Shown here in pieces: positions 22,988 to 34,213 of a stretch of DNA of 64,000 bases (position 1 is its first letter; each line of letters begins with the position of its first letter). This DNA is from Strobilurus pachycystidiatus (Eukaryota > Basidiomycota > Agaricomycetes > Agaricales > Physalacriaceae). Below the pieces are notes generated by a model. It did no database searches and was not told the origin of the DNA. It saw only the letters and a program-made list of their open reading frames with translations. Location of the stretch: contig JAHLMK010000014.1 of NCBI GenBank assembly GCA_019915135.1, positions 930,001 through 994,000 on the forward strand, given 5' to 3'. Both the position numbers and the translations under genes were made by a program.

Positions 22988-25900
22988 ATGGTTGAGGCGT
23001 CTCCCACTGCAAGGTATACCGTGCCCTTCGTCCTCGATCTCGCCTGGCTTATCTTCCAACTTCAGCAAGAGGTCCACGTTCCAAGTCGCCCTGGATCAAT
23101 ACATCGCTGGCGTACCTCCCAAGAAGCTGCAGAAACGGAAATTCCTGGCAACGTGCCGCACAATAGTCGAGAAGGATCCGTCCAGCGTCGCGCCTGACGC
23201 GATAAATCGATATGTCGAGGATATCGAGAAAAAGAACGCCAAACGCTCTGGCCGGAAGTGGATGACGAAGCTCCTGCGGCCTGTCATCGACGCTTTGAAG
23301 CAGATGAATGGTCTTATTGAAACCCTTGGTGAGCAGCGCCTATTCTGGTTCCCCAGATGTTTGTCAATTCATCATCACTATGGCACAGTCGACGCAGATC
23401 CATTTCCTACCGCGTTCCTTTGGGCGGCGTTACACAGTGCTATTAATGTCAACCGGCTTCTAAATTACCGTTGATGTGCCTAAAACTGACGGAACTTTAG
23501 GCAGCAGATCGACTATTCAACATCTTCGACAAGATCAAGAGCCAGCTGTCTTCGCTAACCAGCGAGCTTCAGAGACTCGTCTACTACGAGGACCTGTACC
23601 CGGACTCTGAAGTCCTGCGAGAGGAGCTATGTCATGCATACATTTCGGTAATCGTGTTCTGGTGTCGCGTCGAGAAAGAGTGTACTCAGTCTTGTGCGTT
23701 CTTCCTTGTGATCTATTGGCCGTCTCTCGTGAACTTATGTGTCTGCTAGTTGCTAATGCGACCTTTTCGCAAATGATGCCCTCCGGCACTGAGAAACTCG
23801 ACGAGGTCATCACACAAATCCAGAAGGATGCTAGCAATGTCGAAAAGCTTGCAGCTATAGTGGAGGCGCGACTCGACAGAGATGAGCGTGAAGATGCTGA
23901 GAAGGAGAGACATGAGGCGGGCATCGAACGCCGCGAGCAGAAGAAGGAACGCGAAGAACAGAGCAAGTATCGTGATGAAGGAAGACTCGTCCGACAAGGT
24001 TTGCAAAATACTCGATATCTCTATCTCATCCTACTTATCTCCTGTTTCATAGATCAGAAGTACGCACAGATGCGTACTTGGATTGGCGGTCAATGCGAGG
24101 CCAGAAGCAAATCAAACGTAACCCGTCATGAAACAAATTTACAACACCGGCAGACCGGTACTTGCGAGTGGATCTTCAAACACGACATGTACGCAACCTG
24201 GGCGGCGAGCGATAACGCGGCATCATCCATTCTATGGGTTCATGGACCTCCAGGCTCGGGAAAGTCGATCCTCTGCTCCTCTGTCATTGATCACCTCCTT
24301 CCTTCCGGAGCCGCCCTCATCTATCACTTCTTCGAGTTCGACAATTTCCAGAACGCTTCTGGGACGTTCCAAATACTGGCGGCTCGCCTGCTCGACGCGT
24401 ATTGGCAGAAGGGCCATGACGTTTCTGACGAAATATACCAGAAGGCACAGCAGCACTCGTATACGACAGACGACATCAAGGAGCTCATCACGATGATCGT
24501 GAGAGACGCGTCGATGGGCGACATTGTTTTCTTCCTGGATGGGCTTGACGAAGAGTCCAGTGGTGCAGATCAGCGATTCCTTGGTGCTGACCGATGGCGG
24601 GACGCATGCGACGTGTTGTCGTACCTCGTATCCCTAACCCAGGAGCATCAAGGGAGGGTGCGACTTTGGTGCAGCAGCCAGTACCGAACATGCATCCAGA
24701 AACAGCTCCAGCCATACCCCAAGATCAATATTCGCGAGGAGATGAAGAAGGATGTCGTGCTGTTCCTACATCATAATATTCCGGGACTGTGCGCTGAGGA
24801 GCAGGGGACGCTCCTGGAGACACTGTTGGCGAGAGCGGACGCCAACTTTCTATGGGCCTCGTTGATGGTACGCGTTCTAGGCGAAGCCAACAGTCCGGCG
24901 CAGATGGAGGAATTCATCGAGTCGGACAATCTCCCAAACTCACTCGATGATTATTACGAGAGGATCTTCGCGAAAATGGAACCTTCACTCCGGACGTTAG
25001 CCTGGTATGTTGTCAATCTCTTCCGAATGAAGGTAGACTGATGGAAGTGCGTAGCAAAGTTTTTGGACTTCTAGTCCATGCCCGTCGTCCTCTTCGTGTG
25101 AACGAACTTAGAGAGGCTGTCGGCATTCTGCAGAGCAAAGACCCGCTGCATTTCAGCCCTCGCGATCTACCGCCTCTGGAGAGATTGGAGAAGGTCTTTG
25201 CCCCGCTCATCGAAGTCCGTCAGAGCGACACCACCGACGACGAGTCGACATGCCACCTTTTCCACTCCACCGTTCGGACGTTCTTGAGAACACGCCCGGA
25301 TACCATCCAAAGTGGCAGTGAACGTCCCATCCCGACCCTCTTTGGCGAGGTCTGCTTGCGGTACCTTGGGCAGGCCAAGTACTCGCGCCTTCTTACCAAG
25401 TCGGACGCCGATGGCATACAATGGACGGACTCTGGTGGAGACGCGATCAAGGACCATCAGCTCTTCGTCTACTGCGCCAAGTACTGGGATAAGCATGTCA
25501 ATGACATGACGGACGAGTCTGGCGAAGGTCTCCCCGGTCTCGGCAGCCGGCTGAAGGCCTTCCTCTGTTCCCCAAACTTCCAGACCACGCTTCAGGCCCA
25601 GAGCCTCTGGGTCGATTCGCAATTCGAGATCTGGCATGCGTGTGGGTGTCAGGAGGAGAAATTCCTCCGCAAGATGCTGCCTGGGTGGTTCTTGGAAAGT
25701 CGTTTGGGTACGGCCATGTGGGGCTCGTATCAGCGGTTTTTGCTGGAGTGGAGGGACTTGCTGCTTTCGTTGAAGCTGTATAAGCTTGACTTTGCGGGCG
25801 AAGTCGATCGCTGTTGGTATGGGGCGTTGGGAAAGCAGAACTTCCTCTCGAAGATGAGCAGCCGCTATGTCAGTTTTAGGTTTCAGCAAGACGACAAAGC

Positions 25901-28007
25901 AAGTGGTGGATCATACTTTGAGGGGTTGAGCTTGACGGGGGACAGTGTTAAAATTGTGCGCTTACAGTAAGTTTGATGGACCCCCTTTTCTGTGATCCCG
26001 CACTCAGCGTATTTTCTATGTAGACAACGTGCTAACCAAACTCTCGTTTTCGTCTGCGAGCATTGGATTAATGACGCCAATCAAAGGCGCCCGGCCGTCT
26101 TACACCATGTGCAGACAATCAAGACTTCAGAAGCTGCCACATCTTGGGCATTGTACTCCCGGACCAAGGAGGAGAAGACTTCAGGCTTTATCCCCGGAAA
26201 AGCTTCCCCAGTTGGTTTCTATGCTGGTAACAGCATTCTTAGAGTCGGATCACAACTATTCGTCTTGGACACCGCCCAGAACATTTATGTTCCACTCGCT
26301 GGTTTCTCTTCAGCGTCGCCTCAGCATCCGTCTTACCTCGAGGAATGTGCCGTCTCGGACAAGTATACTGTCCTCTCATCGAGGAGGCGCATTCAAGAGA
26401 GTGGATTCAATGACGACGACGAGAAGCTCGCCCAGTTTGGCTATGACTTCGCGAGGATGGAAAAGCAAGCGCAAGGGCGACGACACAGCAGGCGTTACGA
26501 TTCCGAATACGACGGGTCAGGCGATTCGTCGGAGTCGTCGGAAGACGATGCGTCGAGCGGCGATGAGGAGAAAGGCTATGAGAGTTGGAGCGATTGCTCA
26601 TCTTTGCATTCTGGAGCCAGCGAATTCGAGGATGATTTAGCCACCCCTTGGGCTGTTCATGATAGCGGCGACGAGCGGGAGGGTTCGGAATCTTCTTCAT
26701 CTTCTTCAAGTGAGGAATCCGACTCGCACGACAGCGATGAGGCCAGTGACTCGGATTCTGATCAGGAGAACATCCCACTCTATGCTGTCTTGGGCCGTGG
26801 TCAAGGGAGGGATGACGAGGACGATTACTCTTGGGGCCGCATGACTTCCAACAGTCCCGATTCTGGTGATGAGGACGATTATCGTTGGGCTCCTAGATTT
26901 TCATTGCGTCCGCGACGTAGCAAAAAGACCGAATCCGACAATCCGACCTCATCGCCATGGGCATCCCTCACTGTCTACGACACCACTTCTCGAGCCCGTA
27001 TCTTCCATTACGAGCAGCCCTTAGAGTTCATGCTTTTCGATTCACCCCCTGTCATCCACCCTCGAGTTCCTCTTCTAGTCTGGCCGTTAAGTGGCGGGCG
27101 AGTCCTATTCTCAGATTTCTTGGCAAAATCCTACTTTGTCCGTCGTCTTCGTCCGTCCAGCGCCTACAGTAAGTCCTCTCGGAGCCATTTCTAGCATTTC
27201 CTCTTCTTACCTTGTTTCCAGCCCGTCACATCTTCATGAAATGTCAGTTCTCGTCGTGTGGTGAATACTTATACATCGCTTCCCTCGAAGCACAGAACAA
27301 GCCTCAACCGAAGACTAAGCGCGATGATGGGGACGAGGGGATATCACCGAAGATTCGCCTTTCCCTGCTTGTTTCGACCTACAAGCTCTGCTCAAAGCAG
27401 CCCACCCGCTCTGCACCGACCTTGGTCCACAGAGTCAAAGTAGCACTGGGACTGCAGGAGCGTATACGAGTATCCCGCTTGCCCTACAACCTGACCTGGA
27501 CTCCTGAATACCTATACGTTGCTTCTAGCAGCAGCGTCTTACAAGTGCACCGTGTCCATCTGCTCTCTCGCGCCACCGCCTCCACCTGGAAATCGCTTCC
27601 TCCCTCTATCCCCGCATTGCCCATATTCCTCCCAAAAACTGCCGAACAGCGGCCCGTTCATTACTTTCCCGGAGCCACGGCGACGATCATTGTAGAGAGC
27701 GAGCGTAGGAATCCGGTCCAGAAGCTTATGGTCACGATCTCCAATACAAAGATCATCATGAGTGTTCAAGGACCGAGGGAGCCGCCTATTGGATGCTTCG
27801 TGGACGAGCAGGTCGATGTCGGAGGGTGGATCCCGTCCAATGGCGCCACCCTGCCCATTCCGGAACAGATGGGCATCGGCCATTTCGATCGACTACTCGA
27901 AAAATTCGACCCGGATGATGATTGCGAGCGTGAGTGATGCTGACTGCTTCTTTGTGTTTTGTCTTGACTGAACTCTTCTTCTAGTCGAGCCGTATATTTT
28001 CTATTAG
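22988..28007 (+). CDS. Giant NACHT-domain NOD-like receptor (fungal STAND NTPase)
   Basis: Exons from 22988-23013, 23066-23328, 23389-23447 and 23501 onward splice in phase to a very large protein. The N-terminal 230 residues (KRSTFQVALDQYIAGVPPKK, LYPDSEVLREELCHAYISV) look like the alpha-helical Goodbye-like domain of fungal STAND proteins. A charged coiled coil rich in Glu/Arg follows, then the NACHT NTPase: Walker A HGPPGSGKS at about 24241, Walker B FFLDGLDEESS at about 24532, and winged-helix-like regions including LFHSTVRTFL. The C-terminal 900 residues look like beta-propeller strands, interrupted by a long Ser/Asp/Glu-rich linker (26520-26900). The last intron (27930-27984) moves the stop to 28007. 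Such receptors drive self/non-self recognition and regulated cell death in fungi. No TPR, ankyrin or canonical WD repeats are obvious, so the sensor is unusual. Confidence 0.85.
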
Positions 28008-28597
28008 GTCTCCAACCATCATAGCCTTGACTTTGAGAGCCAGTCCTGTAACTCTACATTGCCAACGAGCATGTACTCAAGTATTAATTACATTTGGCTA
28101 TATAGTTTTTGGTATTACTTAGGTGGACATGGGGTGTAGTAGTTTGGCTTATTACTCTTTGACATTAAGTGAGACAGAGTGGCGTCTCTGATAGATTGAC
28201 TCGCTTTCGAAGTTCAAATGGTGATTCTCATTCGAATTGCCTGTGTGAAGTTTACTACGTGGTCAGATACATCAGCGGCCACCAACGGTTAATTCGGACT
28301 TCGTTTTGTTCATAGAAGCTGTCAGGTTGAACAGTTTCAAGAGCCAGCCCCAGCGGCGTTCGAACGATATTAGTAGTGAACCCTCCTTGCGTTGAGCTGT
28401 CTCTGTGTATGTATATGTCCATCATGCACACGTCGGAGACAAGATAACGCTTAAGTTATGGAAATCCTGGACTCAAACATCCGTTTTTATATTAAACTCT
28501 GCAAACGCTGCTGTCGACCCGTCCACCCCGAAACCTAGCCTGTCGCCAACCTAGGCAAATGGTCAGCCCCACCCATCATGTTCAGACAATCATTATC
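28008..28597. other. Convergent intergenic region
   Basis: Between the stops of the NACHT and lysozyme genes. AT-rich; likely 3' UTRs only. Confidence 0.45.
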
Positions 28598-29612
28598 TTA
28601 CGCTACGAGCTGAGCCTTCGCCCCGTTGAAATAATCCTGATCCCCCGGATTGCTCCCAGAGTCGGCGTATTGCCAGAACGTGTAGTAACTAGACACAACG
28701 ACAAGATTCAGATCGTAAACCGGAGGTATGAAGCATAGATGGCTTACCTCCACCCAGCAGGCAGTGTCCCGACAGAGCTGGAATAGCGGGCGATCCAAAG
28801 CGGGTTGGTGCTTGCGAAGGCAGCGCTGTTCCCTGTGCAAGTGGTCCACCAGTCCGTAGTCGTGTAGATCACTACTCGGGAATTGAGTGCACATCCAAAA
28901 GGCGTAGTATTTGTTCAAGACGTACCAGGGTACCTGTAGGAATCATTCCCGTCAGAGAAAGTTTCTCGAAAAGACGGAAGTGGGGTCAGCGAACCGAGTA
29001 GTAAGGGAATGGTAGGTATTGGAAAAGTCGCTAATCCAAGCCACCATCGCCGATTGACTCAAGCCGTAACATGTTGCTCCGCTCGGGTTATCTGGTGCCG
29101 ATTCATCAACTCCCAAGTTACCGTACGCTGTAACGAAGGTGCCTCACATTCGATATCGAGCGCCCCAGGCAGGGTAATTCCGTCTTTAGACCAGCCACCT
29201 GTGGGACCGACATGAGCTCGCGATATATACAAGGACTGTGCGTATTAGCCGGACCTCCATGCTGGACGAAATATGTAGCCTGAGCAGCCCCAGTGCTGCT
29301 GTCGGGGTGTGCAAAGTGATAAGAGCCTCGAATCAGGCCAGCGTTCGTCGCTCCGGTATATTGTGTTGAGAAGATTGGATTGAGCACCGCTGGAATTACA
29401 AGCAGTCAGACTGGATTCCCGTGTCCACGGTCAAGATAGAGCCTACTGGTACCCTCGGTGGCCTTGATGTAAGCGAAGGAGGCACCGCTGCTTACGACGG
29501 AGCTCCAGGTGATGTCCGGTTGATATCGAGATACGTCGATCCCTGTTAGAAGGGCGTCTGCGCTGGGTGCGAAGACGGCAATGAATGCAAACAGAGCAGA
29601 CAGGAGGATCAT
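28598..29612 (-). CDS. Secreted GH25 lysozyme (Chalaropsis-type muramidase)
   Basis: The start at 29612 opens MILLSALFAFIAVFAPSADA, a signal peptide, followed directly by LLTGIDVSRYQPDITWSS with the first catalytic-site Asp. Later exons give FAYIKATEGT, GLIRGSYHFAHPDSS, LPGALDIEY with the DxE pair at the active site, SAMVAWISDFSNTYHSLT, VIYTTTDWWTTCTG, NPLWIARYSSSVGTLPAGW and SYYTFWQYADSGSNPGDQDYFNG. This is the complete GH25 barrel, about 220 residues after signal cleavage. It hydrolyses bacterial peptidoglycan outside the cell, either for feeding or defence. All joins are in phase. Family identity is clear. Fungal GH25 genes are often suspected of bacterial origin, but the introns show long residence in a eukaryote. 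Confidence 0.93.
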
Positions 29613-29963
29613 TGTGGAGGGCTATGTGAATGAGGCAAACACAGCAGGGAAGCTTAAATACTGAGTTGGACGTTGGCACGACCATGTGCGTCGACTCCAA
29701 GACTGAACGTTCTTGATTTGCATCATTCAAAGTCTGACATAGATGCTGGGACTCATGAGGTTAGAAGCATGCTTCTGCAGGGGATAAGCATAGAAAAAAG
29801 CGATATAGCTTGTGCACTTACAGGTCAGAAATGTCATACAACCATGCGACTGTCAAAGATAGCGATGAATGAATAGATTCCTCTTCGACACAGAGCGGTC
29901 GTCTTCATCTTCACTAGACTCCGGACATGGCTCGTCCTTGTTTGAATACGACTGCTGATTTGG
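29613..29963. other. Intergenic
   Basis: Promoter of the lysozyme gene, with a plausible TATA-like TTAAATA near 29655. No gene is supported. Confidence 0.4.
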
Positions 29964-30696
29964 TCATGAGACACTGTTTAAGCTCGTGGTACTAAACCTA
30001 CCTTTCTCCCGTCCCGAATCCTGGTTACTCTTTTTCAGTTCTTCGATGATTCTTTCCTGCATGGCCATGATCTCTTGCGACGACGAACATGTCTTGTATC
30101 GTTCAAGGTACGCTTCGATTGTCGTCAACATTTTGTGTATGTAGGACGGAATGGGGGAACGCACTTGTTGACGTTCTAAAACGGACCACCCCATTTAAAT
30201 CCAGAGAGCAGTTTGGCGGCGTACGAGTCAAAGCCAGTAATGTAGACGGCGGCCGCTGGTGCCTCGACCCAGTTCAGACGCCATGGTTTGCCGTAGTTTG
30301 TGGGTTTGTTGCAATGAGATATGGCACTGGGGAACATTCAGCTATAAGAATCGAGTAGAGATGGACAATCCTAACGTAGCCTTTCATGCGGACTAGCGAT
30401 CCTGTTGAAGGGAACATCGTCCAGTCGCGCCCAAGAACACTCCAGGACGGCTCGCCTGCTTGAATGACTTCCCTGTCGGCGGGAGAGATGATTTGAGTTC
30501 CTTTCGGACTACATTGAGATTGCCTTGTTGAGCACTCGTCGGGAGCGGCCCGATGGAAGAGGCGCAGCGTTCCCGTTTCTGGCGATTTTGCAGGCAGTTT
30601 TCCAAACCAGGCGACGAAGCCGTTGTCGACGAGTTGGTCTAGATTTCCTGTTATCTCAGCCATTTTGTGCAGGTCAAGAGTGTGGCGCACCTCCAT
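29964..30696 (-). CDS. Unknown protein, exon structure uncertain
   Basis: A minus-strand exon opens MEVRHTLDLHKMAEITGN and continues LVDNGFVAWFGKLPAKSP and SWSVLGRDWTMFPSTG. Two further open segments follow: one reading KPWRLNWVEAPAAAVYITGF, the other SYIHKMLTTIEAYLERYK and QEIMAMQERIIEELKKS. Joining the last two needs a frame change that I could not place at a GT-AG intron, so the gene may be broken. No family is recognised. It sits at the edge between the host-like left part and the accessory right part. Confidence 0.35.
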
Positions 30697-30914
30697 CGTC
30701 GTTGTCTTTGCCACCGCCGTACATTTCGCGCAGACGGTGAGAGTAGCAAGTCAAATTCCTGCTACTTAGATAGTAGGTCTGATGGAAGAAAGATTCAGGG
30801 AAAACGGCCTAATCGGGAAGATCACGTGTTTCTACAGTCTATGGTTGGAATGGGTGCAAGCTTTTTTCTCACGGACAGTTCTGTTTGGTTCGAACAAACA
30901 AGAATTGGCGCAAA

Positions 30915-31046
30915 ATACGAGTGGCTGTGTCTGGAACATGGTAAGAAGCATCCTCGTGACTGGCCACGCACAGACAATACGAGTGGCTGTGTCTGGAACA
31001 TGGTACATGGTAAGAAGCATCCTCGTGACTGGCCACGCACAGACAA
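30915..31046. repeat. Tandem duplication, two copies of about 61-68 bp
   Basis: A unit beginning TACGAGTGGCTGTGTCTGG and ending CCACGCACAGACA occurs twice, at about 30916-30976 and 30978-31045. The second copy has a small internal duplication of ACATGGT. The copies are nearly identical, so the event is recent. Confidence 0.85.
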
Positions 31047-31376
31047 AAGTGAGACAGCACCGCGCGGCGTGCACGGCCCGCAAGCTTGCGGCTGTGTCGG
31101 GCTAAGCGTCTCGTGATCGGAACAGGTAGCTCAGGCTGGGTCTCCGGTGTCGCAGTAGTGTCTTTCGCACGGCAAGTTCTCGAGGTCAAGACGCGTTGGC
31201 CCATATCGCCGCATTCGCGTGCGCTCGCTATTTTGTTCGCCGACTTATGAACAGCCGCAGCAAACAAGATGATTCCGGCATCTATCGGTCTCGTTCCCTG
31301 TCATGAGCAAAAAAAAAAAAAACAAAACAGTTTGCCAGGATACGGATTGTTGTTGGTGCTTTGGGATGTTATTTGA

Positions 31377-31447
31377 GCGGATATAGCGTAATGGCTAAGG
31401 TTGCCATTTACTAAGTGACAGTCGGCGGTTCGAATCCTCCTATCCGT
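31377..31447 (+). tRNA. tRNA-like gene (possibly a tRNA pseudogene), anticodon loop reads ACT
   Basis: A 71-nt stretch has the right layout: acceptor GCGGATA pairing with TATCCGT (one G-T), T8-A9, an A-box TAGCGTAATGG, a B-box GGTTCGAATCC, and a 7-nt anticodon loop TTACTAA with T33 and anticodon ACT. Weak points are mismatches in the D stem (12-23), anticodon stem (28-42) and T stem. An ACT anticodon would read the Ser codon AGT, yet the variable arm is short, which is wrong for tRNA-Ser. I therefore suspect a degenerate copy or tRNA-derived element. A T9 run 24 bases downstream would serve as a Pol III terminator. Confidence 0.45.
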
Positions 31448-31470
31448 ACATTCCGGATGTTGCAGCAAAG

Positions 31471-31479
31471 TTTTTTTTT
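31471..31479 (+). terminator. Possible RNA polymerase III terminator (T9)
   Basis: A run of nine T lies 24 bases after the tRNA-like gene on the same strand, as expected for Pol III termination. Confidence 0.4.
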
Positions 31480-32090
31480 AAAAACTTCTGTTGAAACCGA
31501 CAAGGTTCGTCGCGTATTCTCGTTTGAAGGAAAGTTCAAATTCAGTTCTTGTTGCGTTGGGTCGATATACATCAGGGGCACTAGTAAATTTCAATTAAGA
31601 TTTTCGTCCCACTACTGTAATAGTATGCAATGCTCAACGACAGCAGCCGTTGGCGTAGAATTTGAGGGGAACAAGTTCTGATACATGTTGCATGTCAGTA
31701 GTTGAACGTGTTCTATGTGTGAGGAGATAGATGCACTTGCCTTGCGATCGTTAGCCCGCGAAACTTATCCACTCGTTTATGTTTTCTCTGGCGTAAGCGA
31801 TATCATCCTCGTCTATATCCATGATTGCGGGGTTGGATTTGGTTCTATGTTTGACGATCATTGTACTCGATCCATCGTCGGCGGAGAACACCGAGTAAAA
31901 TATTGGACCGATTGGGATCAGACGTAAGAAGCACAAGGCGCGATTATCCAGAAAGAACGAACATGTTCCTCGGGCGCTAAAATCAGCTTTGACTGCGGTT
32001 CTCTCGGCGCATGTTGAAGATATGACGAGAATGAAGATGGTGAATTCCCAACTACGCGTGTGCTACATCAACGGATGAGCGTGCACTCAT

Positions 32091-32775
32091 TCAAGCATAT
32101 CGGGTACCCACGTCATCTGTAGACAGCACTCTTTGTGTATGCCAATATTGAGGTGCTTTTGGGTAACTTGCCCCGGAGCAACGTTCGCCGTGCTCGGATA
32201 ACATGTTTCGTACTTCGTCCGTCACCGCGTGTCCTTCCTTGACACTCATGCAGACGACGAATTGCTCTCTTCCTGGGCAATGTTTCAGTACCAAAGCCAC
32301 AGGTTGACCGACTAGGTCACTCGACACGATGACGCCGTATTGGTTTGCTGATGGCAGGCCGCGACGAGTAATAAGATGGAGTTCTTGCGGGTCACTGATG
32401 AGGCGCGTAACGTCCAGCCTGGTACTGCCTAATTCGTGATGTTCGCAAGGGACCATGCATTCTTTTTCTTCGGCCATGGTGACGATCCAAGCTCGAACGA
32501 CCCCTCGCCATTGAGATGACTATCATTACCGTGAGCCAATAGGTATTAAGCTGACAATTTCACTTACCCGTGCCGTGACCATGACTTCGGCAAAATACCA
32601 ATCGGGTAAAACTCTGTTCGGAATCTAGCGTTGTGTGGAAAGAGACATGGAAAAAGGGTGCTCACGATTTACCCATAAGAATGGACTCTACGTTCGGAGG
32701 AATAGTGGCTCCCTGCATGGGTTTTGCAATATCATCGTCTTTCCATTCTTTGGCGGTCATCTCGTGTTTTGACAT
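32091..32775 (-). CDS. Small unknown protein
   Basis: The last exon (from about 32516 down to 32091) reads SQWRGVVRAWIVTMAEEKEC and ends ...HTQRVLSTDDVGTRYA. An upstream exon reading IPNRVLPDWYFAEVMVTAR joins in phase across an intron starting GTAAGT. A possible first exon MSKHEMTAKEWKDDDIAKP starts at 32775, but its junction with the second exon is out of phase by one base, so the start is uncertain or the gene has an indel. Total length would be about 190 residues. No family is recognised. It may belong to the accessory element. Confidence 0.45.
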
Positions 32776-32932
32776 GTCCGTCGCATACGTGAGACGGCGA
32801 GACATTGTTAGCGTTGCGCCTAAAGGACGGGACGGATTTTCATTTGTGTTTATATATATATAGGCGGCAGATTTATCTACAGCATGTTGCTCCTAAAAAT
32901 GGACTGATTAGAGTTTATGTCGTGCAAATGGT

Positions 32933-34129
32933 TCACTTACTAGGTAAATTGAATGGTTTGTTGTCGACGCTTACCCTCATTCTCCCATCCACGGCCAACC
33001 CAGGCATGTTCATCCGAATTTGACGCTTTAATTGTATGGCTTGGGGGATTGACATTGGCCAGAAGATAGGGAATCCGGTTTCTTCGGAAATGTGAATCCG
33101 GCAGTATTGGACGGTTATTCGAGTCAGATTCGGAAATTTGTGCCGATTCCCGAGGACTTGATCGTAAATTCGCCACGGCATTTCGGGATCTCCGTCTTCC
33201 GTCGTGAGTGTTAATGAAACGGTCTTTAGACTTTGGCTGCATTCGTCGTGAAGCCATTCTGCGAAATATTCGGAAGCACGGGTAGACATCGAGACGTGCA
33301 GTGAGCGAAGATGGCTCATGCTCGACAGAGACACCTCTCGCCAATCGCATGGAGACTCTTTGGATATTTTCATCAGAATTATCTTTTGTGGCGGGTTAAT
33401 TGAAAGAATACCTTCGGGTAATTCAATATAAGCGTCCTTGAGTAGGGGACATTTCATCAAAAAGTCGCCGATGTCAACTCCTTCTCCCACACGCAAAGTT
33501 AAGCATTTGACGGTGTCACCCATGAATAAGCATCCTTGGTCTTGCATCTCGCGCAGGAAAACACCCTCGACTAGCAAATGGCGCGCACCCTGAAAGAGAC
33601 CCATGTTCTTCGGCAAAGTCCCCATGTCTGCGGATGTTCCGCCAAGGATAGAGACCGAGACCCATTCTTTGTTTTGAAAAAGGGTTACGATGCTATCCGC
33701 GTCCAGAGCCACGTCTCGAATGCGCAAGCGCTTGAACCGATTGGCTAAAACGCATATCCGTCGCAATTCGGCGGTCAAACATCCGCGCCCCTCGCACCTG
33801 AGTGTGTCGAAATCCCAAGAACCGGTCTGTAACCAAGATTCTAGAGTCTGGATTTGGTCGCCCGTCATGCGTATTTCGTATTGACTCGGAACGATGAATG
33901 TGTATGATCGCACCAGAGGCAGTAGGCTGGAGTTCAGGTGGAAGGTTTCCTTTAAGCACTCTACGTCGTCGCCGTCCGTTATTTCGACCGTGTGGTAAAG
34001 GTGAGGCAATACAACTGAGCGCAGTCTTTTATCCGCTAGAGACAGCGCGGTAAGGCTGCGCTTGTCGTTTCGGAGATGACTCGATATTTCGCTGAGCATT
34101 TCAGCAGGCAATGTGGTTGGCGAAGACAT
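32933..34129 (-). CDS. F-box domain protein
   Basis: An uninterrupted 398-residue frame starts MSSPTTLPAEMLSEISSHLR, followed by LTALSLADKRLRSVVLPHLY. That is the usual fungal F-box: a Leu-Pro start, Glu-Leu, and a dispersed Ser-Leu-Val pattern ending in a Pro-Leu. The rest is Leu-rich with irregular repeats (KRLRIRDVALDADSIVTL, VKCLTLRVGEGVDIGDFL, LRSLHVSMSTR), consistent with a degenerate leucine-rich substrate-binding part. F-box proteins link targets to SCF ubiquitin ligase through Skp1. They are heavily expanded in agarics. The gene is divergent from the 34214 gene with only 84 bp between starts. Confidence 0.7.
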   Translation of the reverse strand: MSSPTTLPAEMLSEISSHLRNDKRSLTALSLADKRLRSVVLPHLYHTVEITDGDDVECLKETFHLNSSLLPLVRSYTFIVPSQYEIRMTGDQIQTLESWLQTGSWDFDTLRCEGRGCLTAELRRICVLANRFKRLRIRDVALDADSIVTLFQNKEWVSVSILGGTSADMGTLPKNMGLFQGARHLLVEGVFLREMQDQGCLFMGDTVKCLTLRVGEGVDIGDFLMKCPLLKDAYIELPEGILSINPPQKIILMKISKESPCDWREVSLSSMSHLRSLHVSMSTRASEYFAEWLHDECSQSLKTVSLTLTTEDGDPEMPWRIYDQVLGNRHKFPNLTRITVQYCRIHISEETGFPIFWPMSIPQAIQLKRQIRMNMPGLAVDGRMRVSVDNKPFNLPSK

Positions 34130-34213
34130 GGCGACCGCACTAAAGCTGATTTTGATCGGGAAATATTCTTCTCGGCAGTGATCGGTTTATCGCGATATTT
34201 TTCTCTCTACTAC

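Larger units (their letters stand above)
30697..32090. other. Boundary region with repeats and a tRNA-like gene
   Basis: Holds the tandem duplication at 30915-31046, an A-rich tract near 31308-31327, the tRNA-like gene 31377-31447 with its T9 run, and a diverged fragment resembling the gene at 34214-34976 (31490-31575). No other gene is seen to 32090. Confidence 0.5.
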
